A stretch of DNA of 64,000 bases from Desulfobacter hydrogenophilus. GTDB taxonomy: Bacteria; Desulfobacterota; Desulfobacteria; Desulfobacterales; Desulfobacteraceae. A program made the position numbers and the translations under genes. The notes beneath the pieces are model-generated. The model searched no databases and was not told the origin of the DNA. It saw nothing but the letters and a program-made list of their open reading frames with translations. The stretch covers positions 1,003,501-1,067,500 of the forward strand of contig NZ_CP036313.1 of assembly GCF_004319545.1 (NCBI RefSeq). Direction: 5' to 3'. Below, piece after piece: positions 51,931-59,966 of this stretch (positions are counted from its first letter, which is position 1; the number at the start of each line of letters is the position of its first letter).

Positions 51931-53762
51931 ATCAGCTCCTCTTTGTTCTGACCCGGTTTATTTTGTTTCATGGGGATTGAAATCACAAATGTGGTGCCCT
52001 TGTTTTTCAGGCTTTCAATGGTGATGGTTCCGCCATGGGTTTCAATGATTTTAAAGGCAATGGCAAGGCCAAGGCCTGTACCGCGCTTTTTGGTTGTAAA
52101 ATAGGGATTAAATATATTGGCCTGGTCTTGGGGCGATATGCCGCCACCCGTATCTGAAATTTCAAATTGCAGCCTGTTTTCCATGGCCTTAACGTTGACG
52201 GTTAAGGTGCCCCCGGACGGCATGGCCTGGATGGCATTTATAAAAATATTGAGCAACACCTGGGTCAACCGGTCTTTATCCACCTCTACTTCAGGCAGGT
52301 TGGGTTCAACTGAATTGATGATCTTTATGCCTGCCGGATCTGCCTCATATTTTATCAGCCGCAACGCCTTGTCCACCAGCTCAAAAATCCTGGTTTTCTT
52401 TAATTCCAGTTGAATGGGCCGGGTAAACTCAAGCAGTTCCGAGATGACCCGGTTCACCCGGTCAACCTCTTCCGCCATGATGTTGGCCGCTTTTTTATTA
52501 TCGCTTTGTGGATCAAACAGGCTGCTGAAATAGGTGGCATAGCCTTTTATGGAACTTAAGGGATTTCTGACTTCATGGGCCACTCCGGCGGCAAGGATAC
52601 CCACGGCCGCAAGCTTCTCCTTCTGTTTAATCTCAAGTTCCAGGGCCCTGATTCGGCTTAAATCGTTAAGAATGAAAACATGGCCGATGAAGTTGTTCTG
52701 GGTGCCGACAATTTTTGTAATGGTTACGGTGACCGGAATTGATTTGCCCGTGTGGGACGGCAGTTTCAATTCCTGTTCTGAAACGAAACCGCCTTTATCC
52801 ACCTGGTCAAGTCGTGTCAGCAAAGAAGGCGGCAGCACCTGGGCAGCTTTCTTACCTTTTATTTGGTCAAGCTCTTTTCTCAAAAAGAGGGCGGCGGTCC
52901 CATTTACATAGATGACCTTTGCAGCATCATCCACCGCCACAATCCCCATGGGCAGACTTGTGACCAGTTCGGAGGCAAATGCGCGGGTGTCCAGAAGAAG
53001 CCTGCGGGAACGGGCATGGTTCTGGGCCCAGAACAGGGAGACAATGCCCCCTAACCCCAGAAATAAAATCAATACGATGCTTATGGTGCTGTTTTGAAGA
53101 TCTTCCTTCCGGGCGTGTTCAAATGGTGCGATATCCATACCAATGAATATGGCCGGCCGATTTTCAGGATCTAAAAGGCGTTGCCGGGATTGACCTCTTA
53201 TCCAAACCTGGGCACCCTCATGGGAACCATCCATGTGGTCTCTTCCCACCATATGCCTCCTTAACCCTTTGCTCTGACCATGCTGCCCATGGCCTCTTAA
53301 TGTCGGCAAAAAAGTTTTATAGACTTCAAAATAGTCTTTTGATTCCTGGCCTTTGACCGTGCGCCATTGGGGGCGATCAGAGGGTTGGACATCCGCTTTG
53401 GAAAGGGCAGGTGTAAACGCAGCTCCTATTTTATTCTTTTGATTATGTGCAAGGACGATCCCTGATTGATCCGTGATGACGATATAGGAGATGTCTTTCT
53501 GGGCCGCTGTTTCCTCTAATAAAGTCTGCAGATGCGCCTCACTTCCCATCCGCCCCATCATCCCTGTGATGGTTCCCGCCTCAAAGGATCGAATCAGTGC
53601 CGCGCCTTTTTCCGAAAGGATCTGTCCCATATATTTTTTTTCACGGTTATAGTTCATGGCGGCCTGGGTGACCACCACCCCCACAAGGACAACACTGATA
53701 CCAATGATCACCCAGGGTGATATGGAGCGGTTTGGATAGGGTCTTTTGTTATCTGACATCAT
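51927..53762 (-). CDS. zraS: Membrane sensor histidine kinase, ZraS type
   Basis: A 611-residue kinase. Transmembrane helices at about 15-36 and 238-258 enclose a periplasmic sensor domain of 200 residues containing a His/Gly-rich stretch (RGHGQHGQSKGLRRHMVGRDHMDGSH) that could bind metal. A PAS domain follows (about 270-375), then the H-box AGVAHEVRNPLSSIKGYA and the ATPase domain (DTGGGIS, GTGLGLAIA). In Zra systems the kinase senses periplasmic zinc or envelope stress and is restrained by ZraP. Here the same gene order (P divergent from SR) is kept. Confidence 0.85.
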   Translation of the reverse strand: MMSDNKRPYPNRSISPWVIIGISVVLVGVVVTQAAMNYNREKKYMGQILSEKGAALIRSFEAGTITGMMGRMGSEAHLQTLLEETAAQKDISYIVITDQSGIVLAHNQKNKIGAAFTPALSKADVQPSDRPQWRTVKGQESKDYFEVYKTFLPTLRGHGQHGQSKGLRRHMVGRDHMDGSHEGAQVWIRGQSRQRLLDPENRPAIFIGMDIAPFEHARKEDLQNSTISIVLILFLGLGGIVSLFWAQNHARSRRLLLDTRAFASELVTSLPMGIVAVDDAAKVIYVNGTAALFLRKELDQIKGKKAAQVLPPSLLTRLDQVDKGGFVSEQELKLPSHTGKSIPVTVTITKIVGTQNNFIGHVFILNDLSRIRALELEIKQKEKLAAVGILAAGVAHEVRNPLSSIKGYATYFSSLFDPQSDNKKAANIMAEEVDRVNRVISELLEFTRPIQLELKKTRIFELVDKALRLIKYEADPAGIKIINSVEPNLPEVEVDKDRLTQVLLNIFINAIQAMPSGGTLTVNVKAMENRLQFEISDTGGGISPQDQANIFNPYFTTKKRGTGLGLAIAFKIIETHGGTITIESLKNKGTTFVISIPMKQNKPGQNKEELI

Positions 53763-53778
53763 AATACTCTTCTGCTGA

Positions 53779-53830
53779 CTGATTAAATTTTAACCACCGG
53801 CATCCGGCAAGGTGATTAAAATTTAATCAC
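53779..53830 (+). promoter_or_regulatory. Two tandem palindromic enhancer sites for the ZraR-like activator
   Basis: Site 2 (53812-53830) is a perfect 9-1-9 palindrome, GTGATTAAA-A-TTTAATCAC. Site 1 (53779-53797), CTGATTAAATTTTAACCAC, is a close relative with three changes. Their centres are 33 bases apart (about three helical turns). They lie roughly 90-150 bases before the sigma-54 promoter, the usual position for NtrC-type enhancers. Confidence 0.75.
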
Positions 53831-53915
53831 GGCATCTCCTTTTTTACAATGGATAGAAAACACTAAAAACAAAAAAAATATGCGATTACAAGGTGTTATA
53901 TATTTAAAAATCTTC

Positions 53916-53931
53916 TGGCATACCGGTTGCA
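53916..53931 (+). promoter_or_regulatory. Sigma-54 promoter of the ZraP-like gene
   Basis: TGGCATACCGGTTGCA matches the sigma-54 consensus TGGCAC-N5-TTGCA, with exact GG-GC spacing. The predicted start is near 53943, giving a leader of about 70 bases before the ATG at 54013. Confidence 0.85.
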
Positions 53932-54012
53932 GTATCAGGTCCATGAAGTTCGAATGACGTACGTGTTTTAAAAATTAAAATTTTATAACCATTTAGTTAA
54001 AAGGAGTTTATC

Positions 54013-54384
54013 ATGAAAAAAACAATCACAGCAGTCACAACAATTTTTATCGTGGGATTTTTTTCAGTCAGTGCCTATGCCTGGGGATGCGGTTACGGAT
54101 CCGGCACAGGTATGCGCGGACATGGAAAAGGACTTAATAATCAGTCCGCAGTTAACCCCGCAGTTCATCAGAAAGACTTGAACGCCTGTTTCAAAGACAC
54201 CCAGGCACATCGGGCATCACTTTTTGCCAACCGGGCTAAGCTGAATGCATTGATGGCAGGAACTAACCCTGATCCGAAAAAAGCCCGGGCCCTGTCTAAA
54301 AACATCAGCAAAACCCGGAGTGAGCTGAGGGCCAAGGCAAAAGCAGTACAATGTTTCAGGTCCCATGGGCGGCCGGGGTGGTAG
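54013..54384 (+). CDS. zraP: ZraP/CpxP-like periplasmic metal-stress protein
   Basis: A 123-residue exported protein. The signal peptide covers about 1-23 (VGFFSVSAYA cleavage). The mature part begins WGCGYGSGTGMRGHGKG, a Gly/His/Cys-rich metal-binding-like stretch, followed by helices (FKDTQAHRASLFANRAKLNALM, ARALSKNISKTRSELRAKA) of the LTXXQ/heavy-metal-resistance fold. In E. coli ZraP is a zinc-dependent periplasmic chaperone and represses ZraSR signalling. The divergent kinase-regulator pair and the sigma-54 promoter support the same role here. AAAAGGAG precedes the ATG. Confidence 0.82.
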   Translation: MKKTITAVTTIFIVGFFSVSAYAWGCGYGSGTGMRGHGKGLNNQSAVNPAVHQKDLNACFKDTQAHRASLFANRAKLNALMAGTNPDPKKARALSKNISKTRSELRAKAKAVQCFRSHGRPGW

Positions 54385-54484
54385 AAATTGTGGCGGCCAG
54401 TATCGGCACAAATCTGCCAAATGCTGGTAAACCCTGTCTGTAAAAGAAAAAGGTCAGGCTGATCATTTGACCGGCCTGACCGTT

Positions 54485-54650
54485 AGGACCGCAGATTAAA
54501 TAACTTGAACAAAATAGCTTACCTTTTGGCCCATCTACTTCGTTGCATCAAAGGCCCAATAGGCCTGCCTGCTATTCGACCTTTAATACGCCTTGTAGAT
54601 GAGCCAAAATTCGGCGTGATTTCTACCCAACTTATTTAATCTGCGGTCCT
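54485..54650. repeat. MITE-like element, family A, copy 2
   Basis: About 166 bp, nearly identical to 50347-50508, with terminal inverted repeats AGGACCGCAGATTAAATAA and its complement TTATTTAATCTGCGGTCCT. The right end merges with a family-C palindrome. No ORF. Confidence 0.82.
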
Positions 54651-54770
54651 TAGGAATGAATCCGAAATAATTCAACATGGGAGCGCGGGCGTCTCGCCCG
54701 CATCTTTACAATACTTGCGGACATGCGGGCGGGACGCCCGTGCTCCCGGAGATAGCAAAATGAGGGTCAT
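54651..54770. repeat. Palindromic dispersed element, family C, copy 2
   Basis: Starts taggaatgaatccgaaat and contains the same GC-rich palindrome arms as 4039-4180 (gggagcgcgggcgtct and gggacgcccgtgctccc, then ggagatagcaaa). The right terminal repeat of copy 1 is not preserved here; the element runs up to the 3' end of the aminotransferase gene. It directly abuts a family-A element. Confidence 0.75.
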
Positions 54771-54777
54771 AGAATTT

Positions 54778-56058
54778 CTAAGGCACCAGAACCCTTTCCA
54801 GACGTTCAACCATGAAATCCATCTCCTCGTCATTGATGACCAGGGGCGGAGAAATACGAATGGTGTGACCGTGGCTGTCATTGACAACAAGCCTTTGCTT
54901 CATCAGTTTGCGGCAAAACTCCATGGCATTGCCGTCTTTCACTTCAATGCCGATGAAAAGCCCTAAGCCGCGAACCGCCTTGACATAGGGAGAGCGTTTG
55001 CCAATCTCTTCAATGCGTTGTTTTAAACGTGCGCCCTTTTCTGCGGCCTGTTCATCCAGTTTTTCATCCTGGAATACCTTCAGGGCTGCAGCACCGGCTA
55101 CACAGGCCAGGGGGTAGCCACCGAATGTGGAACCGTCAGATCCCTTGGAGAAAATCATATCCATCACTTGGGCGTTGGTCATGAACACGGACAAGGGCAC
55201 CAGACCGCCGGAAAGTGCCTTGCCCAGAATCAGGCCATCGGGCACAATACCTTCATGCTCAAAGCAGAACCGCTTGCCCGTACGGCCCAGACCCACCTGG
55301 ATTTCGTCACAAACCAGAAACAGATCTTTTTCGTCGGCCAGTTCTCTCAATCCTTTGAGAAACCCCTTGGGCGGGATAATCATGCCGCCTTCTCCCTGCA
55401 GCGGTTCCACAAGGATGCCGCAGGTGTTAGGGGTCACCGCTTTTTTAACCGCTGCCAGATCCCCAAAGGGTACGGACACAAAACCGGGTAGTAAAGGACC
55501 GAACCCGTCTTTGTATTTTTTGCTGGAAGAAAAAGAGACTACCGAAATGGTACGACCGTGGAAATTATTGTTAAATACAACAATTTCCTGCTTGCCGTCT
55601 TCAATGCCCTTTTGATTAAACCCATAGTAACGTATGGCTTTTATTGCCGTTTCAACGGACTCCACACCACCGTTTTTTGCCAGGACCTTATTGCCATGCG
55701 CACCAAATCTGGGGGCAAGCTGGGGGGCAAATGCCGCACATTCGGAAAGAAAGATCCCTAGAGAGTCAGTGAATACCACGTTGGAGATCACCGAAGCATA
55801 ATTGCCGGTGAGTGCGTTGAGCAGCGCATTGGTAATGACAGGATGATGGTGCCCCGGGTTGGCAGCCGAGTAGGCAGCCAGGCAGTCCAGATATTTGTCT
55901 CCCTTGTCGTCGGTGAGCCAGCAGCCTTTGGCGCGTCTGACCACCAGGTTGATCTTGCTATAGTGATGGGCGCCAAACTTGCCTTCCAGGTTAAAAATTG
56001 AAGTGTCGGATTCCGTGGAGAATCCGTTATAATTATGTATTTTCCGCATACTTGTCAT
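54778..56058 (-). CDS. rocD: Class III aminotransferase, ornithine-oxo-acid aminotransferase-like
   Basis: A 426-residue PLP enzyme. The PLP lysine is in LILGKALSGG, preceded by the Asp of FLVCDEIQVGLGRTGK. NGGVESVETAIKAIRYYG and the NNNFHGRTIS segment fit ornithine 5-aminotransferase, which makes glutamate semialdehyde from ornithine. Close relatives include acetylornithine and 4-aminobutyrate aminotransferases, so the substrate is probable, not certain. The first 25 residues are a less conserved extension, and two ATGs are possible. It is a single gene. Confidence 0.78.
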   Translation of the reverse strand: MTSMRKIHNYNGFSTESDTSIFNLEGKFGAHHYSKINLVVRRAKGCWLTDDKGDKYLDCLAAYSAANPGHHHPVITNALLNALTGNYASVISNVVFTDSLGIFLSECAAFAPQLAPRFGAHGNKVLAKNGGVESVETAIKAIRYYGFNQKGIEDGKQEIVVFNNNFHGRTISVVSFSSSKKYKDGFGPLLPGFVSVPFGDLAAVKKAVTPNTCGILVEPLQGEGGMIIPPKGFLKGLRELADEKDLFLVCDEIQVGLGRTGKRFCFEHEGIVPDGLILGKALSGGLVPLSVFMTNAQVMDMIFSKGSDGSTFGGYPLACVAGAAALKVFQDEKLDEQAAEKGARLKQRIEEIGKRSPYVKAVRGLGLFIGIEVKDGNAMEFCRKLMKQRLVVNDSHGHTIRISPPLVINDEEMDFMVERLERVLVP

Positions 56059-56084
56059 GGGAACTCACCTCCATTAACGGAAAC

Positions 56085-56930
56085 TTATCTAACGGAAACG
56101 ATAAACGTATGGACACCTTCAATATTTTTTTGGGGCGCAAATTTCAGAACTTCTCGTGTTGTACGATTTTGAAGAAGTTGACGAATTCTTATTTTAGGAA
56201 CACTCTGCTTGGCTGTCTCTACTTTTGTCATTCTAATGCTGATTTCATTTTTGTTCTTGCAAAGACCGCCGATCAGTACCCCGGACCAACTGGCTGTAAC
56301 CGGCTTTTGGGGGACACCGTTAACCGTAACCTGGGCCTGATAACCATAACTGAAGACATCAAGCAAAGCCGTTGAATACGGCTTTTGAACCAGGGCCGGG
56401 GCCGGTTTTACCCTCCCATCCATGGCACAGGCCGGTCGCAGGTCGGACACATAAAATTGTGTTTTCCGGCCATCATCACGATACATTGGCTTGTCACAAT
56501 TCATGGTGGCTTCCACTTTCCATCCCGACTCATTTACAAATTTAACGGCACTGAAAGTGACTGTGGGATTTGCGTTGGCGTCTTTTTCTCCTGAATCCCT
56601 GACATATATAAGGCCTGCATTATCACCTTTTTCAATCACCTTTACAAATTTCATTTTGGAAATATCAGGGCTGTATTTTGCAAAACTTTTTATGATATCA
56701 GGCGTTAACGACCGCTGTGCCGAAATGAGTTTATTTTTCAAAGTGTAAAAGCTGTAGGAAGACATTGTTTTTTGAAGTTCCGACTCATTTCCTGCCCTGC
56801 TGGCCTGAAGATAAGCATCCCAGGCCGTTTCAAGATTAGACTGTAACGGCTTGGCAAAAGCGCCGTCAGAGGCCAGAACCAAAAGTCCTGTAAAAATCAC
56901 CAGAAAAAGCGCGTTTATACGTAACGTCAT
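56085..56930 (-). CDS. Secreted protein of unknown function
   Basis: A 281-residue exported protein; residues 1-26 form a Sec signal peptide (LVIFTGLLVLASDGAFA). The mature part has a helical N-terminal region (about 30-100) and a middle beta-rich part (GDNAGLIYVRDSG, WKVEATMNCDKPMY) resembling DUF4878/SnoaL-like exported folds in pattern only. The C-terminal part (about 195-281) has repeated beta strands. No catalytic motif is seen. Four cysteines could form disulfides or bind metal. No function is proposed. Confidence 0.65.
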   Translation of the reverse strand: MTLRINALFLVIFTGLLVLASDGAFAKPLQSNLETAWDAYLQASRAGNESELQKTMSSYSFYTLKNKLISAQRSLTPDIIKSFAKYSPDISKMKFVKVIEKGDNAGLIYVRDSGEKDANANPTVTFSAVKFVNESGWKVEATMNCDKPMYRDDGRKTQFYVSDLRPACAMDGRVKPAPALVQKPYSTALLDVFSYGYQAQVTVNGVPQKPVTASWSGVLIGGLCKNKNEISIRMTKVETAKQSVPKIRIRQLLQNRTTREVLKFAPQKNIEGVHTFIVSVR

Positions 56931-57117
56931 GTTTTAAATCCTCCATTTCCAAAGGTGTTTTGCATCATTCTTTTTGTGTCGCTGAATCTATCCGATCATT
57001 AATTTTTAAGGTAGGCGCACCCGTTTGTCAACCAAAGCATGAAATATTCAGCGCATACGCATTTTTGTACTAAATTTAAAAAGTAGCGGAATAAATATAT
57101 GACAACATTGAAAATTA
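56931..57117. other. Short AT-rich gap after the TRAP operon
   Basis: About 190 AT-rich bases that should contain the promoter of the secreted-protein gene and the 3' end of the ior-paaK-TRAP transcript. No clear terminator hairpin was seen. Confidence 0.4.
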
Positions 57118-58419
57118 CTACATCAGTCCCGGCAGAAAGGTAATAATCCAGGGGCACACCATCAGCAATACAATGCAGATCAGATAGGCCGGCAGAAAAA
57201 AGGTCACCCCTTTAAACACCTGATTTAAGGTGCTGCCCTTGGCCATGCCCGCCACCACATAGGTCGTGGCACCCACAGGGGGCGTTACCGCGCCAAGGGT
57301 TGTCACCACAGTGATGAGCACGGCAAACCAGATGGGGTCGCATCCCATCTGGGAGGCCACGGGAAAAAAAATGGGGATGGTGATGAGCAAAAGGGCCAGG
57401 GCATCCATGATGGCGCCGCCCAGGGCATACATGCCAAAAATTATGGCCAAAATTATCGGGTCGGGAACGTTCAAGCCCGCCACCCACGATGCCATGTTAA
57501 ACGGGATGCGGGTGATGGTTAAAAATTTACCCAGAATCATGGCCCCTGCGATGAGCATAATGACCATGCAGGAGACCCGCAGGGTATCCATGACGGCCTT
57601 TTTGAAATTTTCCCAGGAGAGCGTCCGCTGAACCAGGCTGATGACCACGGCGAAAAAGGCCCCTGCCCCGCCGGCTTCGGACGGGGTGAAGTATCCGGCA
57701 TACAGCCCGGTCATGATTAAAAGAAACAGAATCAGCATCTCAATGGCACCGGAAAGAGATCGGATGCGTTCGCTAAAACCCGACTTTGGACCGGCCGGAC
57801 CCCATTCGGGATTCAGACGGCAAACCACATACACCGTGAGCAGCATCAGCAGGCATAAAAGAAGACCGGCACCGATACCGCCGTAAAAAAGACGTGCAAT
57901 GGACTGTTCCGTGGAAAGGCCGATGATGATGAGCACCACGGACGGGGGGATGACAACCCCCAGGGTGGAGCCGCAGGCAATGGCCCCGCAGGAGAGCATG
58001 GGCTTATACCTGAAATTGGACATCTGGGGAAATGCCACCGTGGTCATGGTGGCCGCCGTGGCGGTATTGGACCCGCAGATGGCGGCAAAGGCGGCACAGG
58101 CCATGATGGTGGCCATGGCAATGCCGCCCCGGATATGGCCGACCCACTTGTACGCCGCCCTGTAAAGGCGTTCGTTGACCCCGGAATAAAAGGCGACCTG
58201 TCCCATGAACACAAACAAAGGGATCACGGTGAGCCCGTACTTGGAAAATACCGACCAGAACTCCTGGCTGACCATGCTTACACCGGCATTGAGGTTAAGA
58301 ATATAGGAAAAACCGCCAAAACCCACCAGGGCCATGGCAAAACCTACGGGCATGCCGAACACGAACAGCAGCAGCATCAGGATGGTAATCCCGAGGATAC
58401 CCACCAGGGTCAGGCTCAT
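57118..58419 (-). CDS. dctM: TRAP transporter large permease (DctM-like)
   Basis: A 433-residue inner-membrane protein with about 12 hydrophobic segments, of the TRAP-T DctM family (VGILGITILMLLLFVFGMPVGFAMALVGF near the start; ICGSNTATAATMTTVAFP and TPPVGATTYVVAGMA as helical hairpins that form the transport core). It couples Na+ to substrate import. The start overlaps the small permease gene by four bases. Last gene of the iorA-iorB-paaK-dctPQM operon. Confidence 0.92.
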   Translation of the reverse strand: MSLTLVGILGITILMLLLFVFGMPVGFAMALVGFGGFSYILNLNAGVSMVSQEFWSVFSKYGLTVIPLFVFMGQVAFYSGVNERLYRAAYKWVGHIRGGIAMATIMACAAFAAICGSNTATAATMTTVAFPQMSNFRYKPMLSCGAIACGSTLGVVIPPSVVLIIIGLSTEQSIARLFYGGIGAGLLLCLLMLLTVYVVCRLNPEWGPAGPKSGFSERIRSLSGAIEMLILFLLIMTGLYAGYFTPSEAGGAGAFFAVVISLVQRTLSWENFKKAVMDTLRVSCMVIMLIAGAMILGKFLTITRIPFNMASWVAGLNVPDPIILAIIFGMYALGGAIMDALALLLITIPIFFPVASQMGCDPIWFAVLITVVTTLGAVTPPVGATTYVVAGMAKGSTLNQVFKGVTFFLPAYLICIVLLMVCPWIITFLPGLM

Positions 58420-58901
58420 TTGGAATCCTTTTGAAAAAACAGTTTAAGCAGATCAATAAACAGCATGGCAGCCAGCAGAAAGCAGCCGAATGCGACCACA
58501 AAGGCAAAGGGATAATAAACCATTCTCAGGGTTTCAGACACTTCGCCTGTTTCAAGAAGGGTCATGCCCCGGCGGCCCACAAACCAGGCGGCCAAAAGAA
58601 AAAAAAGGGTGCATAATCCGTTGTTCACGGCAAATACAGCCTTTCTGACACCTCGCGGAAACCGACTGACCAGAATGTCCACATGGATGTGCTCTCTTTT
58701 CTGCTGGGTAAAGCCCATGGCAAGGGCCGTGATCACGGCACCTGCAAATCCCATAATTTCATAGGTGCCCCGGATAGGCACCCAGACCCTGCGCAGCACA
58801 ATATTGCCCATGGTCAAAAGAATCATGAACACCAGGATGGTCCCGGCAACGATCCCGGCGCATCGGTTAAGGATGTCGCTTATTTTCTCAATGGTTTCCA
58901 T
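58416..58901 (-). CDS. dctQ: TRAP transporter small permease (DctQ-like)
   Basis: A 161-residue protein with four transmembrane helices, matching DctQ (GTILVFMILLTMGNIVLRRVW, then YEIMGFAGAVITALAMGFTQQKREHIHVDI). It forms the membrane complex with DctM. It starts ten bases after the binding-protein gene ends and overlaps the DctM start (ATGA). Confidence 0.9.
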   Translation of the reverse strand: METIEKISDILNRCAGIVAGTILVFMILLTMGNIVLRRVWVPIRGTYEIMGFAGAVITALAMGFTQQKREHIHVDILVSRFPRGVRKAVFAVNNGLCTLFFLLAAWFVGRRGMTLLETGEVSETLRMVYYPFAFVVAFGCFLLAAMLFIDLLKLFFQKDSK

Positions 58902-58911
58902 GGGTGTATAA

Positions 58912-59931
58912 CTATTTAGCGGTGCGTTTTACGATAAGTTCTTTAATGTCTTTTACAATCTGGCCTCCAGGCAGGCCTTTTTCTTCGGCGTTTTTGATCC
59001 AGTTTTCCGTAATGGGAGCAAGTGGTGCATTCCACTCGGCCTTTTTCTCAGGTGACAGCTTAATCACTTCAACCTGGTGTGCTTTTTTTGACCATGCAAT
59101 GGAATCACTGACGTGCTGGTCCATGTATTCGCCGGTCCAGGACGCCTGTTCCTCGATCATGCCGTCCATGACCTGTTTTACATCGTCAGGCAGCTTGCCC
59201 CAGGCGCTCTTGTTCATAATCACGGCAAAGGGATAGATCACAGTATCGGTGATGGTGATATATTTGCAGATCTCAGCAAATTTGAGATCCTTCATCACTT
59301 CCAAAGAGGAAAAAAGGCCCTTGATCACACCTTTTTGCAGGGCTTCGGGGGTGTCTGACATGGGCATACCCACCTGGTTGGCACCCCAGGATTTAAGAAT
59401 CTGGGCCGCACCGCCGGATGCACGCAGATCCAGGCCCTTGAGGTCGGCAAGCTCGGCCACCGGCGCCTTGGACATAATATTGGCAGGGGCTGTGACAAAC
59501 ATGGTCAACACCTTAACCTTGTCAAAGGCCTTGGGCTGATATTTATTGTACAGGTCCAAAAGCACAAGACTGCCGGTTTTGGCATCGGGAATGTCCAGGG
59601 GCAGACTTGTGGCATTGGTCACGGTAAAACGGCCCGGCTGGTAAGCCATGCAGATACAACCGATGTCGGCCTGACCATTGATAACCCCGTCCATCATGTC
59701 TTTGGCTCCTAAAAGCGTGCCGCCGGGAAAGGTGTTGATCTGTACGGCACCGTCCGTGCGTTTTTCAATTTCAGTTTTCCATCTTTCCATCTGTACACAA
59801 GGGAAAGTAGGCGCAGGGGGAAAATTGGCATAGTTCAAGCTGACTTTTTTGGCCTGTACCGTTACAGGGGTGATTCCGGAAAATAGGGCTACCGCCGCCA
59901 GAACACAGAAAAATAATGAGGCTTTTTTCAT
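58912..59931 (-). CDS. dctP: TRAP transporter solute-binding protein (DctP-like)
   Basis: A 339-residue periplasmic protein of the DctP family. The signal peptide covers about 1-27 (VLAAVALFSGITPVTVQA). The family segment ALQKGVIKGLFSSLEVM and LKGLDLRASGGAAQILKSWG are visible, the latter containing the Arg that normally clamps the substrate carboxylate. Operon context (iorAB, paaK) suggests an aromatic carboxylic acid such as phenylacetate, indoleacetate or an arylpyruvate; this is inference. Confidence 0.9.
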   Translation of the reverse strand: MKKASLFFCVLAAVALFSGITPVTVQAKKVSLNYANFPPAPTFPCVQMERWKTEIEKRTDGAVQINTFPGGTLLGAKDMMDGVINGQADIGCICMAYQPGRFTVTNATSLPLDIPDAKTGSLVLLDLYNKYQPKAFDKVKVLTMFVTAPANIMSKAPVAELADLKGLDLRASGGAAQILKSWGANQVGMPMSDTPEALQKGVIKGLFSSLEVMKDLKFAEICKYITITDTVIYPFAVIMNKSAWGKLPDDVKQVMDGMIEEQASWTGEYMDQHVSDSIAWSKKAHQVEVIKLSPEKKAEWNAPLAPITENWIKNAEEKGLPGGQIVKDIKELIVKRTAK

Positions 59932-59966
59932 TTTAACTCCTTTGTCTTTCCCCGCAGGGAGTAGAT

